A DNA stretch of 64,000 nucleotides, from positions 104,262-168,261 of the forward strand of contig DAIDHI010000035.1 of NCBI GenBank assembly GCA_027452025.1, given 5' to 3'. Below, one piece after another: positions 8,001 through 16,866 of the stretch; within the stretch, counting starts at the first letter, position 1, and every line of letters starts with the position of its first letter. The notes under the pieces were generated by a model, which was given only the letters and a program-made list of their open reading frames with translations, searched no databases and was not told the DNA's origin. The position numbers and the translations under genes are program-made. This stretch comes from Elusimicrobiota bacterium. GTDB taxonomy: Bacteria; Elusimicrobiota; Elusimicrobia; UBA1565; UBA9628.

Positions 8001-10252
8001 GCCGTCTGCCGACAGGCAAGCTCGAAAAAGAGGCCTTTTCGGGCCATGAGCTCGTCGTAGGTGCCGGCCTCTTTGAGCGCGCCGCGGTCGATGACCAGGA
8101 TTCGGTCGGCGTCGCGGATCGTGCTCAGGCGATGCGCGATGACCAGGCGGGTGACCTTGAGCTTGGAAAGGCTCTCCGTCACGATGGCCTGGGTGCGGTT
8201 GTCCAACGCGCTGGTGGCCTCGTCGAAGAGAATGATGCGCGGCTTGCGCGCGAGAGCCCGCGCGATGATGAGCCTCTGGCGCTGGCCGCCCGAAAGCGTC
8301 GAGGCGCCTTCGCCGATGATCGTCTGCATCCCCATGGGCATGCCGCGGATGTCGTCGGCCAAGCCAGCGGCCTCCGCGGCCGCCCAAGCCTCCTCCATGG
8401 AGAGCGGCAGGCCGCCCACGATGTTGGTGTAGACGTCTCCGGCGATGAGGCGGGCGTTCTGCAAAACGGCTCCAATCTGCCGGCGGATGGCCGTGACGTC
8501 GTGCTTGGCCAGATCCTTTCCATCGTAGTAGACGGCGCCGAGCTCGGGCTTTTCGAAACCCAGGAGCAGGCGCATGAGGCTGGACTTGCCCGAACCCGAG
8601 GGACCAACGACGGCCACGAACTGCCCCGGCTCGACATGGAAAGAGACGTCGTCGAGGACCCTCGGCCCATCGGCCCGGTAGCGGAAGGAAGCGTGCCTGA
8701 CGTCGATACGCCCTTGCAGGAGCCCCGGATGCGCCTTGGAACCGTCGTCTTCGGGGACGGCCTCGAGGATGGGCCTGGCGCGCGACCAGAGCGGGCCCAC
8801 GGCCGCCAGCTGCAAAGCGGTGGCGCTCAGCGACGTGCCCGCCGACAAAAACGTCGAGAACGCGGCCGAGAAGGCGATGAAATCGCCGACGGAGATCGGC
8901 GCGGCGCCCGGGTTCGAGGCTCCTGGATGCAGATTGGCGTCGACGACGTAATAAAGGACCATGGTCGAAAGGACGGGGATGAAGCCGTTGAACACGGAGG
9001 CGTAGGCGCCCAGGCGCTCGGCGGAGAACGCCGCCTGGCAGGACTCCGCGTAGCGGCGGCTCCAGACGGCGAAGGCCCGGGGCTCGGCCGCGCTCACGCG
9101 CAGCTTGGAGATGCCGTTGAGCAGCTGCAGGACCAGGCCGCCGAGCTTGCCCTCGAGCTCGGTAAGCGCGTAGCGCTTGCGCAAGGACAGCCACATCACG
9201 GCGATCTGGAACGCGGCCACGGCGGCCAGGACCAGGCAGGCCACCAGCGCCAACTGCGAATGGTAATGGAACAGCAGGAATAAATTGAAGCCGCCCTGGA
9301 GGCTGGCCACCGTCGAGGCGAGCACCGAGCCGCTGATGAGCTCCCGCATCGAGTTGACGGCGTTGGCGCGCATGGCGAGGTCGCCCACGGTGTATTCGCG
9401 AAAGAAGGGCGCCGGCAGCCGCAAGAGCCGGTCCCACACGGCGGCCTGCACGCAGCCGCCCCACTTGCCTTCCACGCGCAGCAGCGCGATCGCCTGAGTG
9501 AACGAGAATGCGGCGCTGGCCGCGGCCGCGGCGATGAGCCCCAACGTGAAGTGCGCCAGGCCCGCCCGGTCCGCGCTCGGCACGACCACGTCGAAGATCT
9601 TGCCGGTGGCCATCGGGATGGCCATGCCGAGCAGGGCTCCGAGCACGCCTAGGGCGGCCGCCATGGCGACGTCGCGCGCCATGTCTCGCCCGAAAAACGC
9701 CAGCAGGCCCCGCAGCCCCACCTTTCCGTCCCCGAAAGGGCGATAGAGCGCGTAGGCGAAAGGGTGAAGAGCGGCCGCCGCCGCCCCATCGAGCGGCATG
9801 CGCGCGCCGGCCGCGGGCTCCAGAAGCTCGTAGCGCCCCGGCCCCAGCGGCAGGACGGCGACCGGCTCCAAGGCGTTGTCCTTGGCGTCCGGCCGGCCTC
9901 GAAAGGCGAGCAAGGCGCCGCAATCCGTCTTCCACCAGTCGCCGCGCAGCGCCACGCGGCGATGGCGCACGCGCGAGGCGGCGCAAACCGCCTCGACGCG
10001 GTGCCGCAAAGGAAGGCTTTCCGGGATGGCGGGCGGCGGCGATAACGCGATGCCCTCGGCCCTGGCCACGGCGGCGCAGGCGCGCGAGAGCGCGTCGTCG
10101 AATCCTTCCCAGCCCCGCGGATCGAAGCTCTCGGGCGTCTCGACGACGGCCGCCAAGTCCTGCAGCGCGCCGGCATACATCCGCTCGTCGAGCAGGGCGC
10201 GGCGTCCGGCGCGCTCCTCCTCGCGCGGGGCGTCGTCGAGGGCCTCAGGCAT
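7997..10252 (-). CDS. NHLP-type bacteriocin export ABC transporter, permease/ATPase subunit
   Basis: Walker A GPSGSGKSS, signature LSGGQRQRL, Walker B IILFDEATSALD, TM domain; long non-peptidase N-terminus; adjacent to C39 transporter. Confidence 0.85.
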   Translation of the reverse strand: MPEALDDAPREEERAGRRALLDERMYAGALQDLAAVVETPESFDPRGWEGFDDALSRACAAVARAEGIALSPPPAIPESLPLRHRVEAVCAASRVRHRRVALRGDWWKTDCGALLAFRGRPDAKDNALEPVAVLPLGPGRYELLEPAAGARMPLDGAAAAALHPFAYALYRPFGDGKVGLRGLLAFFGRDMARDVAMAAALGVLGALLGMAIPMATGKIFDVVVPSADRAGLAHFTLGLIAAAAASAAFSFTQAIALLRVEGKWGGCVQAAVWDRLLRLPAPFFREYTVGDLAMRANAVNSMRELISGSVLASTVASLQGGFNLFLLFHYHSQLALVACLVLAAVAAFQIAVMWLSLRKRYALTELEGKLGGLVLQLLNGISKLRVSAAEPRAFAVWSRRYAESCQAAFSAERLGAYASVFNGFIPVLSTMVLYYVVDANLHPGASNPGAAPISVGDFIAFSAAFSTFLSAGTSLSATALQLAAVGPLWSRARPILEAVPEDDGSKAHPGLLQGRIDVRHASFRYRADGPRVLDDVSFHVEPGQFVAVVGPSGSGKSSLMRLLLGFEKPELGAVYYDGKDLAKHDVTAIRRQIGAVLQNARLIAGDVYTNIVGGLPLSMEEAWAAAEAAGLADDIRGMPMGMQTIIGEGASTLSGGQRQRLIIARALARKPRIILFDEATSALDNRTQAIVTESLSKLKVTRLVIAHRLSTIRDADRILVIDRGALKEAGTYDELMARKGLFFELACRQTA

Positions 10253-12422
10253 TGGCCAACCTCGCGTAGAGCCCTTCGGCGTCGCGCATGAGCTCCTCGT
10301 GGCGCCCGCGCTGGACGACATTCCCCTCGTCCAGCACCAGGATCTCGTCGGCGTCGCGGATCGTGCTCAGCCGGTGCGCGATGATCAGGCAGGAGCAGCC
10401 GCGGCGGCGGATATTCTCGCCGATGAGGCGCTCGGTGACCGGATCGAGGGCGCTCGTCGCCTCATCGAGCACGAGCACCGAAGGGTTGGTCGCCAGCGCC
10501 CGCGCGATCTCCAGGCGCTGGCGCTGGCCGCCGCTGAGATTTCGGCCGCCTTCCTCGAGCATTCCGTCATAGGCGCCGGGCCGAGCCGTGACGTCGTCGT
10601 GGATGCAGGCGTCCACGCAGGCGCGCACGATCTCGACGTCGGGCGTGCTCGAGTCCCAGAGCGTGAGGTTGTCCTTGAACGGCCCCTCGAACATGACGAT
10701 GTCCTGGTCGACCATGGCCACCGACGAGGCAAGCGAGCGCCGCGGCACCAAGCGGCGCGGCGCGCCGTCGAGGAGTATCTCGCCTTCCCAGGGCTCGTAA
10801 AGTCCGGCCACCAGGCGCGAGATCGTGGACTTGCCGCAGCCGCTCGGCCCGACGAGAGCGACGACGGCACCGGGCGCGATGACCAAGTCGAGCTTGCTGA
10901 TGAGCGCCGGCTTGCGGCGCGAATAGCCGAAGGTCACGCCTCGCAGCTCGACGCGGCCGGAAAGCTTCTTGATCGGGCCCGCGGCCGCCGCCGGCGCGCA
11001 GGCCTGCGGGTCGAGACGGTGCGCCAGCACGTCGTCGAGCCGCCCCATGTCGGCCTCGGCCCCTTGGAGTTTTTCGAGCAGCTTCATGCAGCTCTTGACC
11101 GGCTCGAGGAACGCCGCCATCAGTCCCTGGAAGGCGACGAGCATGCCGAGCGTCATGTGGCCCTGGACCACGCGCAGCCCGCCCAGGCCCAGGAGCAGGG
11201 CGTCGGCCATGCCCTGCATGACCGCCGGGACCTGCACGAGGGCCGCCGCCGTCGACTGCAGCTCCTGCTGGCAGGCCGAGAGCTTGGCCTGGTAGCCGGA
11301 CCAGGTGGCGAAGAAGTCCGACTCGCTACCCGTGGCCTTGAGGCTTTCGATCGCCTGAAGCCCGCCCATCGACACGCCCATGAGCTTGCCTTCCTCGCGG
11401 CCCAGGCGCCGGCTGCCGTCGACGCGCGCCAGGCGCGCCTTCTGGCAGACCCAGGCGTTGACGACGACCACCAGGACGGCGACGAAGAACAGCGGCCGGT
11501 CAATGGCCAGCATCAGGGCGCCGTAGAAGACGATGAGCACCAAGTCGACGGCGGACGACGTCAGCTGGCCGGCCACCAAACTCGCCACGCGCCGGTTGAG
11601 CGCGACGCGGTTGGCCACGTCGCCCGCGTAGCGCTGCGTGTAGAATTCCACCGGCAGGCGCAGCAGATGCCAGAAGAACTGCCCGGCTCCGGCCACCGAG
11701 AGCTTGGCCTGCAGCCGGACGAGCGTCTTTTGCTGCAGCCACAGCAGCGAAGCCCGCACGACCGCGGCCGCGGCCATGGCCAGCAGAAGGGGCCTGAGCC
11801 AGTCCGTCATCCCGCGGACGAGATAGTCGTCGACGAAGACGCGCCCGAAGGTGGGGATCGCCAGGCCCGGCAGCACCAGGCCGAGCCCGGCCAGGCCGAC
11901 GAACCACAGCGCGCCCTCGGAGCCGCGCGCGCGCCGCCGCAGCGCCGGCCACAGGCTCGGCCGTCGCCCGTGCCTGCGAAACTGCGGGCCGGGAGAAAAA
12001 GAGAGGGCCACGCCGGTAAAGGCCGCGTCGAACTCGCTCCAGCTCACCGTCCGCGGCCCGCAGGCGGGATCGTTCAAGTACACGATGTCGCCGCGGAAGC
12101 CTTCGACGACGACGAAGTGGTTGAAGTTCCAGAAGACGATGACGGGCAGTTCCATGGCCCGCAGCTCGGCGGGCTCCCTGCGCCAGCCCTTCGCCTCCAA
12201 GCCGTACACGCGGGCGGCTTCCACGACGTTGCGGGCGTTGCTGCCGTCGCGCGAGACGTCGCACTGGCTCCTCAGCTCCTCGAGAGGCACCCAGCGGCCG
12301 TAATAGGCCAGGATCATGGCCAGGCAGGCGGCGCCGCACTCGGCGGCCTCCATCTGCAGGACGGTCGGGGTTTTTTTGCGCGCGTTTCGCGCGGGAGCCG
12401 CGGCGGGAGCGGACGCGCTCAC
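10245..12422 (-). CDS. NHLP-type bacteriocin export ABC transporter with N-terminal C39 peptidase
   Basis: C39 Cys QMEAAECGAACLAMIL, His WNFNHFVVVEGF, Asp LNDPACG; ABC GPSGCGKST, LSGGQRQRLE, VLVLDEATSALD; GTG start overlapping hlyD stop. Confidence 0.9.
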   Translation of the reverse strand: MSASAPAAAPARNARKKTPTVLQMEAAECGAACLAMILAYYGRWVPLEELRSQCDVSRDGSNARNVVEAARVYGLEAKGWRREPAELRAMELPVIVFWNFNHFVVVEGFRGDIVYLNDPACGPRTVSWSEFDAAFTGVALSFSPGPQFRRHGRRPSLWPALRRRARGSEGALWFVGLAGLGLVLPGLAIPTFGRVFVDDYLVRGMTDWLRPLLLAMAAAAVVRASLLWLQQKTLVRLQAKLSVAGAGQFFWHLLRLPVEFYTQRYAGDVANRVALNRRVASLVAGQLTSSAVDLVLIVFYGALMLAIDRPLFFVAVLVVVVNAWVCQKARLARVDGSRRLGREEGKLMGVSMGGLQAIESLKATGSESDFFATWSGYQAKLSACQQELQSTAAALVQVPAVMQGMADALLLGLGGLRVVQGHMTLGMLVAFQGLMAAFLEPVKSCMKLLEKLQGAEADMGRLDDVLAHRLDPQACAPAAAAGPIKKLSGRVELRGVTFGYSRRKPALISKLDLVIAPGAVVALVGPSGCGKSTISRLVAGLYEPWEGEILLDGAPRRLVPRRSLASSVAMVDQDIVMFEGPFKDNLTLWDSSTPDVEIVRACVDACIHDDVTARPGAYDGMLEEGGRNLSGGQRQRLEIARALATNPSVLVLDEATSALDPVTERLIGENIRRRGCSCLIIAHRLSTIRDADEILVLDEGNVVQRGRHEELMRDAEGLYARLANA

Positions 12423-13486
12423 AGGCCGAGGTAGGACTTGAGCGCCGGCAGCGCGAGCTCGATGGGCCGACGGCGGTCCACGATCACTCTCGCCTCTCCC
12501 ATCATCCCCGCGGCGACGGGGATCTCCGGCCCCTCGGAGGCCGACCACTTGAATCCGCTCGGGCTGTTCGGGTCGCGTTCGAGGGCGATCTTGACGAGGA
12601 AGGGCGGGCCGTCCTTGGTGAGCTGATCGTCGAGGGACTGGCTGCGGGTGAGCTCGTAGAGCATATTTGCGCGCACGGGCAGCTCGGAGCCGAACGCCAC
12701 CTTGCCCTTGATGAAGCCGTATTCCTGCTTCGGAAACGACGCCGGCGAGACCTGAGCGTCCATGCCCACCTTGGCTTGGTCGCCGACGTTGGGGATGAAC
12801 GCCAAGGCCATCAGAGGCTCGTCGTCGTCCATGATCGTGAGCACCGGCGCGCCCGTGCGGATCATCGTCGAAGGCGAGGTGACAACCTCGACGACGCGCC
12901 CGGCCTTGAGCGCCCGCACCTCCGTGGCGTGCTTCTGCTGCACCGTGCCGACGGCGAGCTGCGTCTGGACGGACTCCAGATCGGCCTTGGCCGTGTTGAC
13001 GGCGTCGGCCGCGGATGCCGCGTCGGCGGCGGGGATCAGGCCCATGGCCGCCGCCTCTTTCTTGGCCTTGGCCTGCTTTTCCAGGAAGGGGATCTTCTGC
13101 CTCAGGCCGGCGAGCCTGGTCTCCAGCTCTTGGCGCGAGCCGCGGCTCTTGACCGCCTGGGACTCCTCGAAGACGTGGGCCACGACCTCGCCCGGCTTGA
13201 CGTGATCGCCCTCCTTGACCAGGATGTCGCTGACGAAGCCATCCCCGGTGGAGTAGACCTCGTCGACGCCCTCCGGCGGCATCAGGATCATCTTGCCCGA
13301 GATCGTCGTAGGGATGCGCCCGAGGATGGACCACAGCAGCACGCCCGCGAGCACCGCGACGATGGCGAGCAAGGCGACCCAGGTCTTGGGCGTCGTCACC
13401 TGGACGAGGGTATCCAATTGCTCGGGCGTCGAAAGGCGCTCGAGGGCCGACTTGCGGAAGATCTGCGCGCCGGGCAACGGAGCCAT
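12419..13486 (-). CDS. HlyD-family periplasmic adaptor (NHLP bacteriocin secretion protein-like)
   Basis: Single N-terminal TM, lipoyl-like halves (DGFVSDILVKEGDHVKPGEVVAHV / ALKAGRVVEVVTSPSTMIRTGAPVLTI); ATG at 13486 chosen. Confidence 0.85.
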   Translation of the reverse strand: MAPLPGAQIFRKSALERLSTPEQLDTLVQVTTPKTWVALLAIVAVLAGVLLWSILGRIPTTISGKMILMPPEGVDEVYSTGDGFVSDILVKEGDHVKPGEVVAHVFEESQAVKSRGSRQELETRLAGLRQKIPFLEKQAKAKKEAAAMGLIPAADAASAADAVNTAKADLESVQTQLAVGTVQQKHATEVRALKAGRVVEVVTSPSTMIRTGAPVLTIMDDDEPLMALAFIPNVGDQAKVGMDAQVSPASFPKQEYGFIKGKVAFGSELPVRANMLYELTRSQSLDDQLTKDGPPFLVKIALERDPNSPSGFKWSASEGPEIPVAAGMMGEARVIVDRRRPIELALPALKSYLGL

Positions 13487-13542
13487 CGGACCTATTTTAG
13501 CAGCTTTGACGGCGGCGTGACGGGCTTTGGTAGAATCTCCCA

Positions 13543-14280
13543 ATGGGCCGCTTCGAGGGCCGGACGGCGATCGTCAGCGGCGGCGGCCGCGGCATCGGGC
13601 GCGCCGTCGCCTTGCAGCTGGCGCGGGAAGGCGCGCGAGTCGTCTTCAGCTTCGCCGGCGACGAGAAGGCCGCCGCCCTGACCGAAGCCGCCGCCGGCGG
13701 GGCCGCCGTGGCCGTGCGCGCCGACGCATCGTCGCCGCAAGCGGCCCGGCTCCTGGCCGACGCCGCGCGCCGGCGCTTCGGAGGCTTCGACCTGCTCGTC
13801 AACAACGCCGGCATCGTCCGCTCCTCGATGGTGGCCTTCATGGACGACGAGCAGTGGAGCCAGGTGCTGCGAGCCGACTTAGACGGCCTCTTTTATCTCA
13901 GCCGCTTGGCCGCGCAGACCTTCCTCAAGCAAGGCCGCGGCGCCATGGTCAACGTGGCGTCCTTGACGGCTTTCCACGGAGCCGTCGGCCAGGCCAACTA
14001 CGCCGCCGCCAAGGGCGGCATGGTGGCCTTCACGCGCACGCTCGCCCGGGAGCTGGCGCCCCGCGGCATCCGCGTCAACGCCGTGGCCCCGGGCGCCATC
14101 GAGACGGACATGCTCCGGGCCGTTGCGGCGCCGCGGCGCGAAGCCCTGATCAATGCCGCCCCCATGGGCCGGGCGGGCACGCCGGAGGAAGTGTCCTCCG
14201 TCGTCTGCTTCCTTTTGTCCGACGCCGCCTCCTTCGTCACCGGGCAGACCCTGATCGTCGACGGCGGAACCTCGGCGTGA
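13543..14280 (+). CDS. fabG: 3-oxoacyl-ACP reductase-like SDR
   Basis: SGGGRGIGRA, NNAGI, YAAAKGG, VTGQTLIVDGG motifs; first gene of KS/ACP operon. Confidence 0.85.
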   Translation: MGRFEGRTAIVSGGGRGIGRAVALQLAREGARVVFSFAGDEKAAALTEAAAGGAAVAVRADASSPQAARLLADAARRRFGGFDLLVNNAGIVRSSMVAFMDDEQWSQVLRADLDGLFYLSRLAAQTFLKQGRGAMVNVASLTAFHGAVGQANYAAAKGGMVAFTRTLARELAPRGIRVNAVAPGAIETDMLRAVAAPRREALINAAPMGRAGTPEEVSSVVCFLLSDAASFVTGQTLIVDGGTSA

Positions 14281-15257
14281 GGCGGGTCGTCGTCACCGGA
14301 ATCGGCATCGTCTCGCCCATCGGCCACGGCCGGGAAGCGTTCTGTTCGGCCCTGGCGCGGGGCCAAAGCGGCATCCGCGACATCACCCTCTTTGCGACCG
14401 ACGGCCTGCGCGCGCGACGCGCCGGCGAGATCTCGGATTTTCAGCCTGAGGCGTTCCTCGGACCCAAGGGCCTTCGGCTGCTCGACCGCGCCGCCAAGCT
14501 CGCGCTCTGCGCGGCCCACTTGGCGCTGGAAGACAGCGGCCTCCTTTATAAAGAAGACGCCGGCGCGGAAATCGGCGTTTGCCTGGGCTCGACGGCCGGA
14601 AGCGTGCAGTCCCGCGCCGCCTACTTCGCCACGCTGCACCGCGAGGGCGTGCGCGGGCTCAACCCCGCCCTCTTTCCCAACACCGTCGTCAACTCGCCCT
14701 CCGCGCAAGTGGCGATCCGTTTCGGCCTGAAGGGCTACAACGCCACGATCTCGTCGGGCGCGGCGTCCTCCTTGCACGCGCTGGACTACGCGGCTCGCTC
14801 CATCGCCACGGGCCGCGCGCCCGCGGCGCTCGCCGGCGGAGTCGAGGAGTTGGGCGAGTTCTTCTTCATGGCGTTCCACCAGGGCGGCTGCCTCGACGAC
14901 GGCCTCGTCCTCGGCGAAGGAGCGGCCGTGCTCGCGCTCGAGGAGGCCGGGGCGGCGCGCGCGCGCGGCGCGCGGATCCTGGCCGAATACGCCGGCGGCG
15001 GCTCGTCGCTCGCGCTGCCCGAGGCGGTCGCGCTCGCGCTCGAGGAGGCGGGAGCGGCGGGCGCGCCGCCCCCCAGGACCTTCTCGGCCGACGCCGTGCG
15101 ACCGTTCATCGGCGAGTGCTATTCGGCGGGAGGCGCGTTCCAGGCCTGCGCGGCGATCCAAGCCTTGGAGCGCGAGCCGCGCGCGCTGGTGTCGTCGGCC
15201 GGCCCCACGGGCGAGGCGGCGGCGTGCGTATTTTCGAGATGGGAGAAAAACACATGA
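14277..15257 (+). CDS. Ketosynthase homolog lacking active-site Cys (KS-beta / chain-length-factor-like)
   Basis: KS fold start VVVTGIGIVSPIGHG; TACxSS position reads SSGAASS; no HGTGT; GH motif reads VRPFIGECYSAGGA. Confidence 0.75.
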   Translation: MRRVVVTGIGIVSPIGHGREAFCSALARGQSGIRDITLFATDGLRARRAGEISDFQPEAFLGPKGLRLLDRAAKLALCAAHLALEDSGLLYKEDAGAEIGVCLGSTAGSVQSRAAYFATLHREGVRGLNPALFPNTVVNSPSAQVAIRFGLKGYNATISSGAASSLHALDYAARSIATGRAPAALAGGVEELGEFFFMAFHQGGCLDDGLVLGEGAAVLALEEAGAARARGARILAEYAGGGSSLALPEAVALALEEAGAAGAPPPRTFSADAVRPFIGECYSAGGAFQACAAIQALEREPRALVSSAGPTGEAAACVFSRWEKNT

Positions 15258-15514
15258 AGCAAGATCAAGCGGCCGTCGAGGCCGCCGTCCGGACGATGGT
15301 CGCCACGATCCTCGAGAAGCCCGAAGACAAGATCGGCCCCCAGGCGGACTTCGTAGACCAACTGGGGGCGGACTCCATGGCCGCGCTCGAGCTCATGGCG
15401 GAGATCGAGAAGCGCTACGGCATCGTCGTGCCCCCGGAGAACCTGCCGCGGTTCAAGTCCGTGGCGTCGGTCAGCCGCCTCGTCATGGAACTCCTGGAAG
15501 CCGAAGTTGCCTGA
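15254..15514 (+). CDS. Acyl carrier protein
   Basis: DFVDQLGADSMAALELMAEIEKRYGIVVP phosphopantetheine site; ATGA overlap with KS-beta-like gene. Confidence 0.9.
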   Translation: MKQDQAAVEAAVRTMVATILEKPEDKIGPQADFVDQLGADSMAALELMAEIEKRYGIVVPPENLPRFKSVASVSRLVMELLEAEVA

Positions 15515-16703
15515 GGCACGCGTCGTCGTCACCGGCATCGGCGTCGTTTCCGCCGTCGGGATAGGCAAGGAAGCCTTCTGGCGCGGATTGCTCGCCGGGA
15601 AAAGCGGCGTCTCGCCGATCACGGCCTTCGACCCCGCGGCCTGCCCCGTCCCGATCGCGGCGGAAGCGCAGGATTTCCGGCCCGAAGAGCACCTCGAGCC
15701 CGAGCAGGTCCGGGCGTTCGGACGCTCCTCGCAGCTGGCGACGGCCGCCGCCAAGCTCGCCTTGACCGACGGCGGAGAGCCCTCCGGACGCTGCGGGGTC
15801 TACATCGGCACGACGATGGGAGAGGCGCGCATGCAAGACGAGGCCTGCGGCGCCTGGGTCTCGGGCGGCCGCATGGCGATCTCCGGAGACCTGGCGCGCC
15901 GCGGCGCCGACAACGTCCTGGCCGTCAACGCGGCGCGCGCCCTGCGCCTCGACGCCGAGTGCCTCTGCCTGCCCACGGCCTGCGCGGCCGGAAACTACGC
16001 CCTGGGCCACGCCTTGGACCAGATCCGGCGCGGTCGCGTGCGCTGGGCCCTGGCCGGAGGCGCCGACGCGTTTTCCCGCGTAGCCCAGGCGGGATTCTCG
16101 CGCATGCTGGCCCTGACGCCGGATCGCTGCCGGCCCTTCGACCGCGACCGCAAGGGGATCGTCGTCGGCGAGGGCGCGGCCGTGATGGTCCTGGAGCCGC
16201 TCGACGCCGCGCGCCTGCGCGGCGCGCGCGTCTACGCCGAGCTCAAGGGCTACGGCCAGAGCTGCGACGCCAGCCACATGACGATCCCCCATCCCGACGG
16301 CGCCGAGGCCGTCATGCGCCGCGCGCTCGCTCACGCGGGCGCCTCCGCCGCCGACGTCGACTACGTCTGCGCCCACGGCACCGGGACGCGGCAAAACGAC
16401 CTCAGCGAGTGCGAGGCCGTCGCGCGCGTCTTCGGTGCTCGCGCCCGCGCGGTGCCCGTCAGCTCCATTAAGTCCATGCTCGGCCACGCCATGGGCGCGG
16501 CCAGCGCGCTTGAGGCCGCGGCCTGCGCCCTGGCCGTGGCCGAAGGGACGATTCCCCCGACCATCAACTACGAGACGCCGGACCCCGGCTGCCCGATCGA
16601 CTGCGTCCCAAACGCCGCCCGCCGCGTCCGGGTCCGCCTGGCGCTCAACAACGCCTTCGCCTTCGGCGGCAACAACTGCGCGACGGTCTTTTCCAAGGTT
16701 TAA
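15507..16703 (+). CDS. Beta-ketoacyl-ACP synthase (FabF/KAS II-like), catalytically intact
   Basis: TACAAG, HGTGTRQND, KSMLGHAMGAA; TTG start overlapping ACP. Confidence 0.88.
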   Translation: MPEARVVVTGIGVVSAVGIGKEAFWRGLLAGKSGVSPITAFDPAACPVPIAAEAQDFRPEEHLEPEQVRAFGRSSQLATAAAKLALTDGGEPSGRCGVYIGTTMGEARMQDEACGAWVSGGRMAISGDLARRGADNVLAVNAARALRLDAECLCLPTACAAGNYALGHALDQIRRGRVRWALAGGADAFSRVAQAGFSRMLALTPDRCRPFDRDRKGIVVGEGAAVMVLEPLDAARLRGARVYAELKGYGQSCDASHMTIPHPDGAEAVMRRALAHAGASAADVDYVCAHGTGTRQNDLSECEAVARVFGARARAVPVSSIKSMLGHAMGAASALEAAACALAVAEGTIPPTINYETPDPGCPIDCVPNAARRVRVRLALNNAFAFGGNNCATVFSKV

Positions 16704-16739
16704 GGCTGCTCTCGTCGGAAAGTGTTAGAATCCCGTCAC

Positions 16740-16813
16740 GCCCCCGTAGCTCAGTTGGTCAGAGCAGCCCGCTCATAACGGGTTGGTCGCTGGTTCAAGT
16801 CCAGCCGGGGGCA
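16740..16813 (+). tRNA. tRNA with CAT anticodon, probably tRNA-Ile2 (lysidine-type), alternatively tRNA-Met
   Basis: Cloverleaf GCCCCCG TA GCTCAGTTGGTCAGAGC A GCCCG CTCATAA CGGGT TGGTC GCTGG TTCAAGT CCAGC CGGGGGC A; no encoded CCA. Confidence 0.9.
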
Positions 16814-16866
16814 GGGATTTTCAAGCCCTGGCCGGGCCGCGATTATTGGGCTATCCTTCTTGGCGG

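Noticed and set aside
8001-9986. TolC ORF extended to 1177 aa
   Set aside because: The upstream part is an alternative frame of the ABC transporter; the real start with signal sequence is at 8000.
13506-13519. 14-mer TTGACGGCGGCGTG shared between the fabG promoter region and the recA upstream region (61610-61623)
   Set aside because: Spacing to TAGAAT differs (19 versus 12 nt, using TTGACG as -35) and the k-mer is unremarkable in a GC-rich genome; coincidence is the simplest explanation.
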